Positions 29,119-38,099 of a stretch of 40,539 bases of DNA are shown here, in pieces. How positions within the stretch are numbered: the first letter of the stretch is position 1; every line of letters begins with the position of its first letter. The stretch lies in the IMG/VR virus record IMGVR_UViG_3300046513_000168, positions 1 through 40,539 of that record; one strand, written 5' to 3'. The notes under the pieces are model-generated. The model did no database searches, was not told the origin of the DNA, and was given only the letters and a program-made list of their open reading frames with translations. A program made the translations under genes and the position numbers. Origin of the DNA: a virus.

Positions 29119-31127
29119 TACATCCTCGCGTTTGCTATGACTTTGCCGGTGGTTGTGGCAGTTAGATAGGTGTCACCGGTTGCCGTTGACGGGAGCGCGA
29201 TAATGAATTGACGCGTTGAGCAATTCATTGATACGGACGCTGCATTTACGAGGGTGTTGCCACTCTGTGACATGGTTGGTGCTACGCGCATCGGCTGCGG
29301 TAATGGGATGGTGTTGCTGACGCCAGTGCCAGCCGCTGCGTAACCACGGACTTGTATGGAGTTTACCACGCCCTCGGCGGCCAGCATGAAGTAGTAGCGT
29401 AGGCACTTTGCCAGTTGTGCGGCCTCATCTGGTAGTTCCCACTTCGGCGGGATACCAGTCTTATCAGGGTCGAGGTAGAGCCCGACATCAAAGACATCAA
29501 AGGTGTTGCCTGCCGCCACACCATTGAACTGCCCCGGTCCAGCAATAAAGTTTCCGGCCTGCCAGCCAAGTGCGCCGGTGTAAGTCGGGCCGCAAGCAAG
29601 ACACCAAACAATTTGCACCCCTTTAGTATTATCGACCGACCAGGTGCCGGTGATGTCGCCAGGGACAATCAAAATCTGTTCCGTGTCAGTGCCCGCTTGT
29701 GCCGCCGAAATAGTGAATTGTGCCAGATAAGAGCGATCCACGGCCCCATTTTGAACGCTCACGGAATAGGTGCCTGCCGGTCCTTTGAAGCCGAAACGCA
29801 ATATCGTCTGTTTGGCATTGGTGGTGCCCCAAAGGAAGTCGGCCACGTCAATGCCTTCAATACGGGTAAACAGCGCCGTATAGTCGGTTGTCGTCATCGA
29901 AGCGTCGATGGTGCCAACCGAGATTTGCAGTCGGTCGCGGCTTCCGTTTGGCGTCTTGGTCTGCACCCGCTGGCCACCGAGTACCATTGCACCTGACCAC
30001 GCCAGAAAGAACTGGTCGACCGGATAGCTGTTCGCCGTCAGGACCTGTGTATTACCGTTCTCCTGGCTGATCTGCATCGCCGGGTTGACAACGCGATTGC
30101 GCCGTTCGGCCGTCTTGCGGACGTAGTTCTGGTCGACGATCTGCGCGTTGCCAGACGTCGCAACCCACTGCTGGGTGTTGCCATCGTCATACCAGACATA
30201 CAGGACGCCCGTGCTCGACTTCCACCACAGCTGTCCATCCTGGAGCGGCGCGGCCGGTGGAGCGTCGTCAGTGTGCGCCCCACCAGTGCTAGGCGACCAC
30301 ACGCCGTTCTTACGCATATAGCCAAGCCCATCGTTCGGGGCATCCAGCATGAAGCCTTGAACCGTTGGGGTGGCGGTGGCGTGAAGGGTGCCACCGCCTC
30401 GCGCTCCGTGACCGGTGTCGTCGAAGTTGGCGGCGGGCAGCTTACCTGTCGCGTTCACCAGGTTGAGGAAGTAGGCTCCGTGTTGGCCATCCAGGAGATC
30501 GGCATCTAGCCCACTGCTATCACCATCGACTGTCAGTAGCTTGGCGCGAACGTCGGCCGCGGTATATGCCGATGCGTCCAGCTTGAACGAGATCGCGTTG
30601 GCGAGCTCTGTATCGTTAGAATCGAGCCACGTGCCGATCTCTGCCAGGGTGTCGTAGAGAGCGGGAGCACCAACCTTAAGGTTGTCGACCGCGGCTTTGA
30701 CAGCAGCCATCGTGGCGATCTGAGTGGTGTTCGTGCCCAATGCTGCAGTCGGCGCGGTCGGTGTCCCTTGCAAGTGTGCATCGACAAGAGGGGCGAGGGC
30801 CGCAAGGTAAGCATCCAGGCCAGTGATATCCGCTGTCGTGTGGACGTGGACCGTTGGAGCCGCATAGGCCGAGACGTTCTGCCTAACGCGGAGAGAGCTC
30901 CAACCAGTCAGTGTCGTGTCTGTTCCAGCCTGAGCTAGCGCGGGAGTAACAAGGGTTAGAGCAGCCTGAGCTCCGATATTGGTACGCACTGCGGCAGGAT
31001 CTGCGAAGTCAGAACCGTTGTTCGCTTTCCGGACGTAGGAAGCCGCATTCTCGATCGCGGTGCGGACACTCTTGAACTCAGCAGAGAGGCGGCTTGTGAG
31101 GGCGACGATCGTATCGGCTGCAAACAT
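29118..31127 (-). CDS. Tail fibre protein, receptor-binding paralogue 1 (long form)
   Basis: 669 residues from ATG 31127, which shares a base with the collagen-like gene stop (TGATG). The N-terminal 300 residues form a helical and repetitive shaft (AAVKAAVDNLKVGAPALYDT; SGLDADLLDGQHGAYFLNLV, the latter a common fibre-shaft phrase). A tip module follows at about 290-330 (LQDGQLWWKSSTGVLYVWYD). The C-terminal 330 residues match the 360-residue fibre (ERRNRVVNPAMQISQENGNT). Ends with VIANARM, as does its paralogue (ILLNARM). Confidence 0.8.
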   Translation of the reverse strand: MFAADTIVALTSRLSAEFKSVRTAIENAASYVRKANNGSDFADPAAVRTNIGAQAALTLVTPALAQAGTDTTLTGWSSLRVRQNVSAYAAPTVHVHTTADITGLDAYLAALAPLVDAHLQGTPTAPTAALGTNTTQIATMAAVKAAVDNLKVGAPALYDTLAEIGTWLDSNDTELANAISFKLDASAYTAADVRAKLLTVDGDSSGLDADLLDGQHGAYFLNLVNATGKLPAANFDDTGHGARGGGTLHATATPTVQGFMLDAPNDGLGYMRKNGVWSPSTGGAHTDDAPPAAPLQDGQLWWKSSTGVLYVWYDDGNTQQWVATSGNAQIVDQNYVRKTAERRNRVVNPAMQISQENGNTQVLTANSYPVDQFFLAWSGAMVLGGQRVQTKTPNGSRDRLQISVGTIDASMTTTDYTALFTRIEGIDVADFLWGTTNAKQTILRFGFKGPAGTYSVSVQNGAVDRSYLAQFTISAAQAGTDTEQILIVPGDITGTWSVDNTKGVQIVWCLACGPTYTGALGWQAGNFIAGPGQFNGVAAGNTFDVFDVGLYLDPDKTGIPPKWELPDEAAQLAKCLRYYFMLAAEGVVNSIQVRGYAAAGTGVSNTIPLPQPMRVAPTMSQSGNTLVNAASVSMNCSTRQFIIALPSTATGDTYLTATTTGKVIANARM

Positions 31128-31450
31128 CAAATCAATCCATTCTCAAACAATGCAACGAGATCCGGGAGCTGCCCAAGTTCACCCTGGATGCCTTGGATTC
31201 CCTGGATGCCCTGGATGCCTTGATCCCCTTTGTCACCCTTCAGACCCTGGATGCCTTGGATGCCCTGGTCACCCTTGTCACCCTTGTCACCCTTCAGGCC
31301 TTGGATGCCTTGGATCCCCTGAATGCCTTGGATACCTTGGGTACCCCGGTCACCCTTCTGGACGATCTCGACGACTTCAGGCTTCGCTGGTTCGACAACC
31401 TCGATCAGGCTTGGCCCATTCGAGATCTCGACCAGGATGACTTCAGCCAT
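31127..31450 (-). CDS. Collagen-like repeat protein in the fibre operon
   Basis: 107 residues. Residues about 32-92 are uninterrupted Gly-X-Y triplets, mostly GIQ, GLK and GDK (GIQGIQGIQGIQGLKGDKGD), which form a collagen-type triple helix. The N-terminal 30 residues (EVILVEISNGPSLIEVVEPA) are a probable trimer-docking segment, and the C-terminus (LPDLVALFENGLI) a short cap. It probably makes a stiff stalk between virion and fibres. It overlaps the upstream Ig-like gene by 8 bases. Repeats at DNA level make this stretch prone to length changes. Confidence 0.85.
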   Translation of the reverse strand: MAEVILVEISNGPSLIEVVEPAKPEVVEIVQKGDRGTQGIQGIQGIQGIQGLKGDKGDKGDQGIQGIQGLKGDKGDQGIQGIQGIQGIQGELGQLPDLVALFENGLI

Positions 31451-31775
31451 GGTTGATGCTTCCCGCCATCAGGAGGTTGCCGTGGAGGACCGTCTTCTCC
31501 TCGGCCTCGAAGAAACGAACGATCTCGTAGTTCGCCTGGTGGGTCTTGGCGGTGATGGTCTTGGTGATGGCGCTGGTGATGTGGACCTGGAACTCGCCAA
31601 CGAGGGCGTCGGTCACCGTGGCAACTATCTCCGTGACGACCTCGTCGCTCTCAATAAACATCTTCAGGACGTCGCCCGTCAGATCATAGGCAACGCCGGA
31701 TGCATCACGTAGCCGGAAGGTCAGCGTTTCGGAGTTGCCGCGCCAGAGGTTGATGTCGCGATACGGGGGCTTCAT
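31443..31775 (-). CDS. Ig-like virion protein (upper baseplate or fibre base type)
   Basis: 110 residues. Begins PPYRDINLWRGNSETLTFRL, a pattern seen at the N-termini of BppU-like and similar fibre-attachment proteins (D-x-x-x-x-R-G-x-S-x-x-x-x-F-x-L), followed by a single beta sandwich (YDLTGDVLKMFIESDEVVTE) and ending HGNLLMAGSINHG. A likely adapter that links the fibres to the virion. Encoded between portal and the collagen-like protein; ATG 31775 overlaps the portal stop (ATGA). Confidence 0.6.
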   Translation of the reverse strand: MKPPYRDINLWRGNSETLTFRLRDASGVAYDLTGDVLKMFIESDEVVTEIVATVTDALVGEFQVHITSAITKTITAKTHQANYEIVRFFEAEEKTVLHGNLLMAGSINHG

Positions 31776-33271
31776 GCGGCCTCCTTCTTCTTAGCGGCAG
31801 GCTTCTTCACCTGCTTGGATTTCGCCATCTTGGAGCCTTCCGGCGCGAGTGAGCGGCCGAGCGGGTCCGAGTTCGGGGTGACCTCATCAGCGCGGCTCTC
31901 AGCGCCACCCGCGACGGCTTGCATGAAGCCAGTGCCACTCAGCTCCGGAGCACCTTCCGGCGGGAGCCGGTGGTACATCTGCAAATGGTACTCGAGGTCG
32001 CTGATCAGGCCGAGTGAGAGATCGGTCTGCAGACGGGCCTGACGCATCGTGAGCTGAGGCTCGAGCTCGAGCTCCGGACGAAGCTCACCTTTAACGAAGG
32101 AGACTTCGGCAAACCCCTGGTAGCCACCCTGATGCAACATGAAGGAGAACACGTTGCTCAGGATGGCTGACACAGGCGCATTGAGCTCGTCGGCGTTCAT
32201 GGCAGCGATACGCGCTTCCACGGAGCCGGTGTTGACCCCCGAGGCACCGCGACCGATCACAGTAGCCATGGTCTTCAGACCCGCTTGATTCTGTGCGTTA
32301 AGAGTCTCGATCACCTTGCTGATGTCGATCCCGGCGCCTGGGGACTTTTCGTTCATGATACCTGGCGTCACCGAGTCCATGTGGACGAAGGCGGTGTCAG
32401 CCCTGATATCCTGAACAGAGTTGCGGATCTCAGCCAGTCGGGCGTTGATCCATTCTGTCTTCTTGGTCTCGTCCGCCTGGATGTTGACCGGCATGTTCTT
32501 GCGCAGCACTTCTTCGACGACCGTCACCTCGAGGCGCGGATAGCCGGTGTACTGCATGATGCGGTAGAGATCGTTGATCACCTGCTGGCGAGCGGCGATC
32601 GTGTTGATCGTAGAGACGAACGGTGAGTTCGAATAGATCTTGGTCGGGTTCTGGCGGTAGTAGGCGACGAAGAACGTCGCGATGTCCAGATTGATGCCGT
32701 CCTGCACGCCAGAAACCTTCTGGCGCGGCTTGTATTCCCCAGGCTTCTTTTCGAACCACTCGACGGACGCCAGGTCGACGTTCCGGAGATCCGAGGGGAT
32801 CATCTTCTCGTCGTAGATGAGCTCGATCGCCGCGCCACCCCGCATGAGGACCATGTAGCGGATCTCTTCGCACCACTGCTCCAGGGTCATCTTCATCTGG
32901 AAGCCCTTGGTGTAGTCGGTCGGCCGCGTCATGAACTTGATCTTCTGCATCAGCTCGGCCGTTGCTGCGGCGTCGATCTGATCGTTCATATCCTTGACGA
33001 GGATGACCGGCTGCGTGTTCGCCATGGTGAGATAAGCGTGCAGCGCAGCCGATACATCCGGATCCTGCTCCATAAGGCTGACGATCAGCGTGCGGGCGTC
33101 GTCGGCCGTCCTGGTGGAGAAGATGTCGTTGAGGTGGTCCTGGTAGGTCGGAGCTGTGAGGACGTTCTGGCTCGTCGACGGGCTAAAGGTGCCCGTGGCT
33201 GCGAAGCCACCCTTCTTGACCGCCTTCTTAGGAGCAATGATCGACAGAACGGCTTTGCCCAAAGAGGCCAT
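31772..33271 (-). CDS. Portal protein
   Basis: 499 residues, normal for a siphophage portal. Hallmarks: an acidic and helical start, WFEKKPGEYKPRQKV, the FFVAYYRQNP strand region, the long helix IAARQQVINDLYRIM with QYTGYPRLEVTVVEEVL, and a variable lysine- and alanine-rich C-terminal tail (KQVKKPAAKKKEAA). Forms the dodecameric channel through which TerL pumps DNA. It follows TerL by 9 bases, the standard order. No fused domains. Confidence 0.92.
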   Translation of the reverse strand: MASLGKAVLSIIAPKKAVKKGGFAATGTFSPSTSQNVLTAPTYQDHLNDIFSTRTADDARTLIVSLMEQDPDVSAALHAYLTMANTQPVILVKDMNDQIDAAATAELMQKIKFMTRPTDYTKGFQMKMTLEQWCEEIRYMVLMRGGAAIELIYDEKMIPSDLRNVDLASVEWFEKKPGEYKPRQKVSGVQDGINLDIATFFVAYYRQNPTKIYSNSPFVSTINTIAARQQVINDLYRIMQYTGYPRLEVTVVEEVLRKNMPVNIQADETKKTEWINARLAEIRNSVQDIRADTAFVHMDSVTPGIMNEKSPGAGIDISKVIETLNAQNQAGLKTMATVIGRGASGVNTGSVEARIAAMNADELNAPVSAILSNVFSFMLHQGGYQGFAEVSFVKGELRPELELEPQLTMRQARLQTDLSLGLISDLEYHLQMYHRLPPEGAPELSGTGFMQAVAGGAESRADEVTPNSDPLGRSLAPEGSKMAKSKQVKKPAAKKKEAA

Positions 33272-33280
33272 AGAGGTTTC

Positions 33281-35050
33281 CTAGCGTATTCCGAGAGATG
33301 TGGGGGTTCGGACCCCACGCTGCAGCCCCAGTCGTGATGCGTTTTGAACCGGAACGACTACGTTCGAGACGGTGACCTGGGTGCGAGGATCCTCCTCGCG
33401 GTAGTCGATCGCGGTGTTCACGCGGATGGCGTAGAGCAGGTAACCGAGTGAGTGGAAGAAGTGATCATTGCCCGTGAGCTTGGCCCAGCGGGCGGGGATC
33501 TCGTCCTTGGTTTTCTCGTTCAGCTCGTTCTCGATACGCACCATGTCCTGCAGGTGATCGAGGATGATGCGTTCGAGGCGACCGTAGCCGTAGAACGAGA
33601 CCCTCCGCTTGCGGACGGCGCCGGCCACAGCGTCGAGCATGGTCGTGCGGTTGCCAACCAGGTGTGACAGTTGATCGAGCTCGTCCTTGACGAAGGTGAC
33701 CGCCGCGGCGCCTGGTTGGCCGGCGTACTGGACAGGGAGGATGCGACCCGCCGACAGGTCACGGATTTCGTTCGCGAGCGGCGTGTATGGATTGCGGTCC
33801 ATGCACCCACCCACGACGTTGTATCGGCCGAGGATCGTTTTGACCTCGTCGTAGAGATTGTCCGCGGATACCTGGCGGAAACTAAAGACGACTGGCTGGG
33901 CCTGGCCAATGGTGGCAAGCGTGATGTGGCAGGTGAGACCGGCGTCGATGCCAATCATTACGGGCTCGAGGCTGCTGACGTCGGCGCTGCCCTCCCCCTT
34001 CATGACGGCGCGGATGTCGACTTCGCTCAGGCGAGCGCTGGCGTCGTTGTAGGCTTCGCCCAGCACCGTGTTGTACCAGCGGCGCAGCGCGTCACGCTTC
34101 TTGTACTTGAGGAGCTGGTCGACGATGTATTCCGGGTTCGCTATGCGGTGAACGCAGAAGGGGCTAACCCTGTAACCGCGAGAGCGGCGCCCAGGAAAGC
34201 GAGGCACCCAAGACCGCAGCGAAGGATCAGAGGTATTAAGACGGCGTCCACAAGCCTCACATCGAACGTAGCCGGCTCTAAGGTCCAGCTTGTCAGCAAG
34301 TTCCGAGTCGATTTCTGAGAGATCGTTGATGTCACTGGAGAGCCCCGGGATGTGGATGAATTTCGGGTTGAACTGCGGGATGTTGTAGTGGTTGCACCCT
34401 TCGCACTTGAGGACGTACTCGTGCTGGTCGGATGTCTGAAACCCCGCGTGGACCCCATATCCTTCGAACGTGGGGGTCGAGAAGCTTTGTGTGATCTTGT
34501 AGTCAGAGCCCTGGAGACGTGACTGGTAGAGAGCCAGCATTTCCTGATCTGCGAGATCGATTTCGTCCTGGAAAAGCGCGTCGGCGTTGATCGAAGTGGC
34601 ATCCGATTCCTTGCCCCCGGTGAAGAATCCGAATGACTGGTTGATCTGATAGAGGCCGACTGAGCGCACGGGCTTGTCGACAGATGCCATGTTGAAGACT
34701 GGCTCGTCGTTGATCAGAGGGCCGAAACGTGTCTGAGACACGCGCTTGAACATCACGTCGGTCGGCAGAGAGAAGATCGCGTTGACGGCAGTGGTTCGGG
34801 CCAGGAAACCCGCGAACTTGCGGAGCTGAACTTCGGTCAGGCCGATCTGAGAGCATTTGATCGTCCAGAGGTCCGGATGCATGTCGTCGACGATCTGCTG
34901 CTGGAACTCATAGCCAGCGAAACTGAACTGCTTCTTTCTCAGATGGGTGTTCTTGATGATCCATTCGGACATCGACATATTGATCGAATCTTCCGCAAAT
35001 CGCTGGCGCAGCTGGGCTCGGAAGTCGGACAAATAGTCATTGCGATACAT
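33281..35050 (-). CDS. Terminase large subunit (gpA-type TerL)
   Basis: 589 residues, with ATPase and nuclease domains. The ATPase part has a gpA-style P-loop variant in TIKCSQIGLTEVQ, a Walker B in ALFQDEIDLAD (acidic pair), and a zinc knuckle made of CEGC and CEAC. The nuclease part starts with GIDAGLT (metal-binding Asp) near residue 375, with a further acidic site in GGCMDRN. It cuts concatemers and drives DNA into the prohead. ATG 35050 has no visible ribosome site; the frame is open a further 48 codons upstream but without a usable start. Confidence 0.92.
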   Translation of the reverse strand: MYRNDYLSDFRAQLRQRFAEDSINMSMSEWIIKNTHLRKKQFSFAGYEFQQQIVDDMHPDLWTIKCSQIGLTEVQLRKFAGFLARTTAVNAIFSLPTDVMFKRVSQTRFGPLINDEPVFNMASVDKPVRSVGLYQINQSFGFFTGGKESDATSINADALFQDEIDLADQEMLALYQSRLQGSDYKITQSFSTPTFEGYGVHAGFQTSDQHEYVLKCEGCNHYNIPQFNPKFIHIPGLSSDINDLSEIDSELADKLDLRAGYVRCEACGRRLNTSDPSLRSWVPRFPGRRSRGYRVSPFCVHRIANPEYIVDQLLKYKKRDALRRWYNTVLGEAYNDASARLSEVDIRAVMKGEGSADVSSLEPVMIGIDAGLTCHITLATIGQAQPVVFSFRQVSADNLYDEVKTILGRYNVVGGCMDRNPYTPLANEIRDLSAGRILPVQYAGQPGAAAVTFVKDELDQLSHLVGNRTTMLDAVAGAVRKRRVSFYGYGRLERIILDHLQDMVRIENELNEKTKDEIPARWAKLTGNDHFFHSLGYLLYAIRVNTAIDYREEDPRTQVTVSNVVVPVQNASRLGLQRGVRTPTSLGIR

Positions 35051-35141
35051 GTGTTTGGCTATATGGGTAGCCGAGAGTTCATTTGCAATTAGTGCGAGAC
35101 ATTCCCAGAAATGGAAGTCGAGAGATATTGCGTAATCTGCT

Positions 35142-35158
35142 TGAGTTCTTGGAACTGA
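35142..35158. promoter_or_regulatory. 17-bp operator-like dyad, copy 1
   Basis: TGAGTTC TTG GAACTGA, in the gap between the divergent TerL and coiled-coil protein genes (35051-35224). It nearly repeats the dyad at 38360-38376. The same gap also has a 9-bp inverted repeat, GTTTGGCTA at 35053-35061 and TAGCCAAAC at 35172-35180. I see no clear promoter here on either strand. Confidence 0.5.
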
Positions 35159-35224
35159 TGCACGGCTCGTGTAGCCAAACCTCCTCCGGTTTTCTACCTA
35201 AGCTCCAACAGACATGGAGCCCAA

Positions 35225-35701
35225 ATGAACCCGAAATATTTTCCGAACATCAGCGAGGACCAAATCCTCCTCGTAAATCGAGTGTTGCGGAGCATCAGCG
35301 AGAACCCTGAATATCTCTCCGACGCTCAGTGCCCCTACCCTCCGCTCGTCAAGGACTTCTTCCTGAAGCAGGCTCGAGCCTCCCAGGGTGGAGTGGCTGA
35401 GGATCTCTTCGAAGGCGACCAAGTGGTGGCGATCGAGAAGCAGATCCAGAAGCTGATCAACGATCTCGAGGACTACGGGCAGAAGCTCGGCGCCGACGAT
35501 AACTCTGAGAAGCTGCAGTATTTCAAGACGAAAAACTCCCTCCTCGAGAAGCTCCTGAACAACCTGGAGCGGGCCGCAAACCTCAAGCAGATCAATGAGT
35601 TCAGGTCCACAGTCATCCAGTTCATGGATGAAATCCTCACCAAAGATCAGATCACCGATTTCATGAAGCGTATCGACGGAGTGCTCACCAATGGCCGATA
35701 A
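35225..35701 (+). CDS. Coiled-coil protein, possible small terminase subunit
   Basis: 158 residues, almost all helical. ATG 35225 has GGAG 5 bases upstream. Residues about 70-150 form a long coiled coil (FKTKNSLLEKLLNNLERAAN, then KQINEFRSTVIQFMDEILT) with D-Q-I-T-D-F-M at the end. I recall similar helical C-terminal regions in small terminase proteins, and the gene sits next to TerL, though divergent. No helix-turn-helix is obvious. Alternatives: a replication accessory protein for the primase/helicase, which it overlaps by 11 bases. The role is not settled. Confidence 0.45.
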   Translation: MNPKYFPNISEDQILLVNRVLRSISENPEYLSDAQCPYPPLVKDFFLKQARASQGGVAEDLFEGDQVVAIEKQIQKLINDLEDYGQKLGADDNSEKLQYFKTKNSLLEKLLNNLERAANLKQINEFRSTVIQFMDEILTKDQITDFMKRIDGVLTNGR

Positions 35702-38099
35702 GATTTTCGAAACCCACGCCCCACTCTACTGGGCCGCTGGCTTGCCAGCCATTCCCCTCGTCTTCGAGAACAAGCGCCCCGCCATCCCACGCTGGCAGAT
35801 GTACTCCGACGCCTTCCCGACGAAGGAAGATCAGGCTGCATGGTTGCATGCCTTCGCAGCTGGCAACATCGGTCTGCCAATGGGTCCAGCTGCTGGCCTC
35901 GTCGCGATCGACGTCGACTCCGAGGATCCGGTAGTCCTCCAGGTTCTTGATCGCGTCCTGCCGCCGTCTCCGTGGCACCGCGTTGGTCGTAAGGGTCGGG
36001 TCCAGATCTATCGCTGGTCGGGCGAGCGTACCGCTCGTATCAAGGCCGAAGACGGCTCGATGATCTGCGAAATCCTGTCCAAGGGCACGCAGTTCGTTCT
36101 CCCGCCGTCGATCCACCCGGATACCAAGCAGCCCTACACGGCTGACGGCAATCTCTGGGAGATCGCGAAGAACGCTCCTCCCCTGCCCCTCAATTTCGAG
36201 AAGGTGCTGAAGAGCGCCCTGCAGGAAGCTGGGATCAAGGTCTCCACCGGTGGTGGCAACAAGACCGTCAACTTCGTACCGGCCGGTGCTCGCGATGCCA
36301 CCATGGTGTGGCATGCCGGTCTGCTGGCTCGAGCCGTGCTCCGCGGCGAGCGTTCGCTCCTCCAGGTGATGGGTGAGATGGCTGCGTGGGTCGAGAACTA
36401 TGTCGAGAAGGTGGTCGGGGATCCGCTCACGATCGACAAGGCCCAAGGGAAGGTCGTCGAGTTCCTCGTTCGCGATGTGACCGGCGAGGCTCGCAAGGCC
36501 CTGCCGCTTGGTTGGGATGAGGGTCTGACGGAAGAGGATCTTGTCAAGCTCGGCCTGACCTTCACGGACGACGACAAGAGCTGGTCGCCGCAGAAGATCA
36601 TGGATTATGTCTCTCTGGAGTTCGAGCGTCATATGGACGTCCGCTCCGAAGGCCGCAGCAATGCGATCTCGGTCGCCCTGGACCGAATTGTACGGACCAA
36701 CCCGCCGTTGAGCCCGATCGACGAGGCAATCCTCCTCAAGTTCATCGTCAACCATGCGAACAACGGTCTGTCCGTACCAGACCTGAAGCGTCAGCTGCAG
36801 ACCCTTCGCCGTGGTGAAATCCTCGGTGAGACGCACGCCGAGCTCGCGGATGCCTGCCTGGGCTTCCTCCGCAAGTACGGTGACGTCCGCTACGACGCCA
36901 GCCACTTCTGGCAGTGGCGCGGTGCTGCCTGGGTGAAGTGCCAGGAGCAGGAGCTGCTGAAGATCATCGCGGAAAACTATGGTTCATATCCGGCCGGCAA
37001 GCGCCAGAGCGACCACAACGGTGTGCTCAAGGTCATGAAGGCCATCGCTTCGGAGCCGCTTCGCAATTCGTACGTCAAGGGTGTCAACTTCGCCAACGGC
37101 TACCTGACCGAGAACCTCGAGCTCGTTCCGCACGCTCCGGAATACGGCATGACCTACACCCTGCCCTACCGGTACACACCCGAGAAGGCCGGTCACATGC
37201 CGATGTTCGACCAGTTCCTCAATGATAGCTGGGCGACGGACGCGGATTACGGTGACAAGCTGCTGGCTCTGCAGGAGATGCTCGGTGTTTCGCTCATGGG
37301 CATGGCGCCACGTTTTCAGATGGCGTTCCTCCTGTTCGGTCAGGCGGGTGCTGGCAAGTCCGTGCTCCAGGCCATCATGCGGGGTTTGATGCCGTTTGGT
37401 TCCTCGTCGGCCATTGTGCCGTCTGACTGGTCCGACCGGTTCCTGCCGGCCGAGATGTTCGGCAAGGTCGTCAACTTCGCAGGCGAGTTGTCGGAAACGC
37501 GGCCGATTCCTGGCGACATCTTCAAGAAGGTGGTGTCGGGCGAAGAGATGCAGGTTCAGTTCAAGAACCAAAACCCCTTCGTTTTCATCCCGGAATGCGC
37601 TCACTGGTTCAACTCGAACCACCTGCCGAAGACGAGGGACAGCTCCGAGGGCTTCAATCGTCGCTGGTTGATCCTCGAGTTCAACAACCGGATCAGCCCC
37701 GACAAGCGGGTCATCGATCTGGATGCTCAGATCCTCGAGCACGAGCGCGAAGCGATCGTTGCCTGGGCGATCCAGGGCTACAAGCGCCTGGTCGATGCTG
37801 GAAACTTCACTCTTCCGACCTCGCACCTGGCTCTCGTTGATCAGATGGCGGCGGACAACAACTCGGTTCGTCACTTCCTTTCGTCGACGGGCACGGGTCT
37901 GAAGTGGGGCGCTCAGCACGAGTTCTCGCTGGCCGAGATGCACACCCAGTATTGGCAGTTCTGCATCGCGACTGGCAACTCAACTCGGGTGAACATCACG
38001 AAATTCACGAAGCTGATGAAGGAGCTGTCGGGCACGTTCCCGTTCGACATCGACATCCGCGGCAAGAACGAAATTTACTACATAGGAGTTGGAATCTGA
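35691..38099 (+). CDS. Primase-polymerase / SF3 helicase (replication protein)
   Basis: 802 residues. Residues about 1-190 are a prim-pol (AEP) domain: VAIDVDSED gives the metal-binding Asp74 and Asp76, and GTQFVLPPSIHPD (about 131-143) a later motif. A D5-like linker follows. Residues about 540-720 are a superfamily 3 helicase: Walker A GQAGAGKS (Lys556, Ser557), acidic strand VVNFAGELSE, sensor ECAHWFNSNHLP, and the NRRWLILEF phrase. The combination starts DNA synthesis and unwinds the fork. It is the main replication gene in the window and lies at the head of the rightward operon. Confidence 0.93.
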   Translation: MADKIFETHAPLYWAAGLPAIPLVFENKRPAIPRWQMYSDAFPTKEDQAAWLHAFAAGNIGLPMGPAAGLVAIDVDSEDPVVLQVLDRVLPPSPWHRVGRKGRVQIYRWSGERTARIKAEDGSMICEILSKGTQFVLPPSIHPDTKQPYTADGNLWEIAKNAPPLPLNFEKVLKSALQEAGIKVSTGGGNKTVNFVPAGARDATMVWHAGLLARAVLRGERSLLQVMGEMAAWVENYVEKVVGDPLTIDKAQGKVVEFLVRDVTGEARKALPLGWDEGLTEEDLVKLGLTFTDDDKSWSPQKIMDYVSLEFERHMDVRSEGRSNAISVALDRIVRTNPPLSPIDEAILLKFIVNHANNGLSVPDLKRQLQTLRRGEILGETHAELADACLGFLRKYGDVRYDASHFWQWRGAAWVKCQEQELLKIIAENYGSYPAGKRQSDHNGVLKVMKAIASEPLRNSYVKGVNFANGYLTENLELVPHAPEYGMTYTLPYRYTPEKAGHMPMFDQFLNDSWATDADYGDKLLALQEMLGVSLMGMAPRFQMAFLLFGQAGAGKSVLQAIMRGLMPFGSSSAIVPSDWSDRFLPAEMFGKVVNFAGELSETRPIPGDIFKKVVSGEEMQVQFKNQNPFVFIPECAHWFNSNHLPKTRDSSEGFNRRWLILEFNNRISPDKRVIDLDAQILEHEREAIVAWAIQGYKRLVDAGNFTLPTSHLALVDQMAADNNSVRHFLSSTGTGLKWGAQHEFSLAEMHTQYWQFCIATGNSTRVNITKFTKLMKELSGTFPFDIDIRGKNEIYYIGVGI

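Noticed and set aside
35051-35198. 48-codon open frame directly upstream of and in phase with TerL, with a plausible helical sequence
   Set aside because: It contains no ATG, GTG, TTG or CTG start and is short enough to be open by chance.
35685-36905. 406-codon minus-strand frame opposite the primase/helicase gene
   Set aside because: Antisense shadow; the plus strand has intact prim-pol and helicase motifs and a coupled start.
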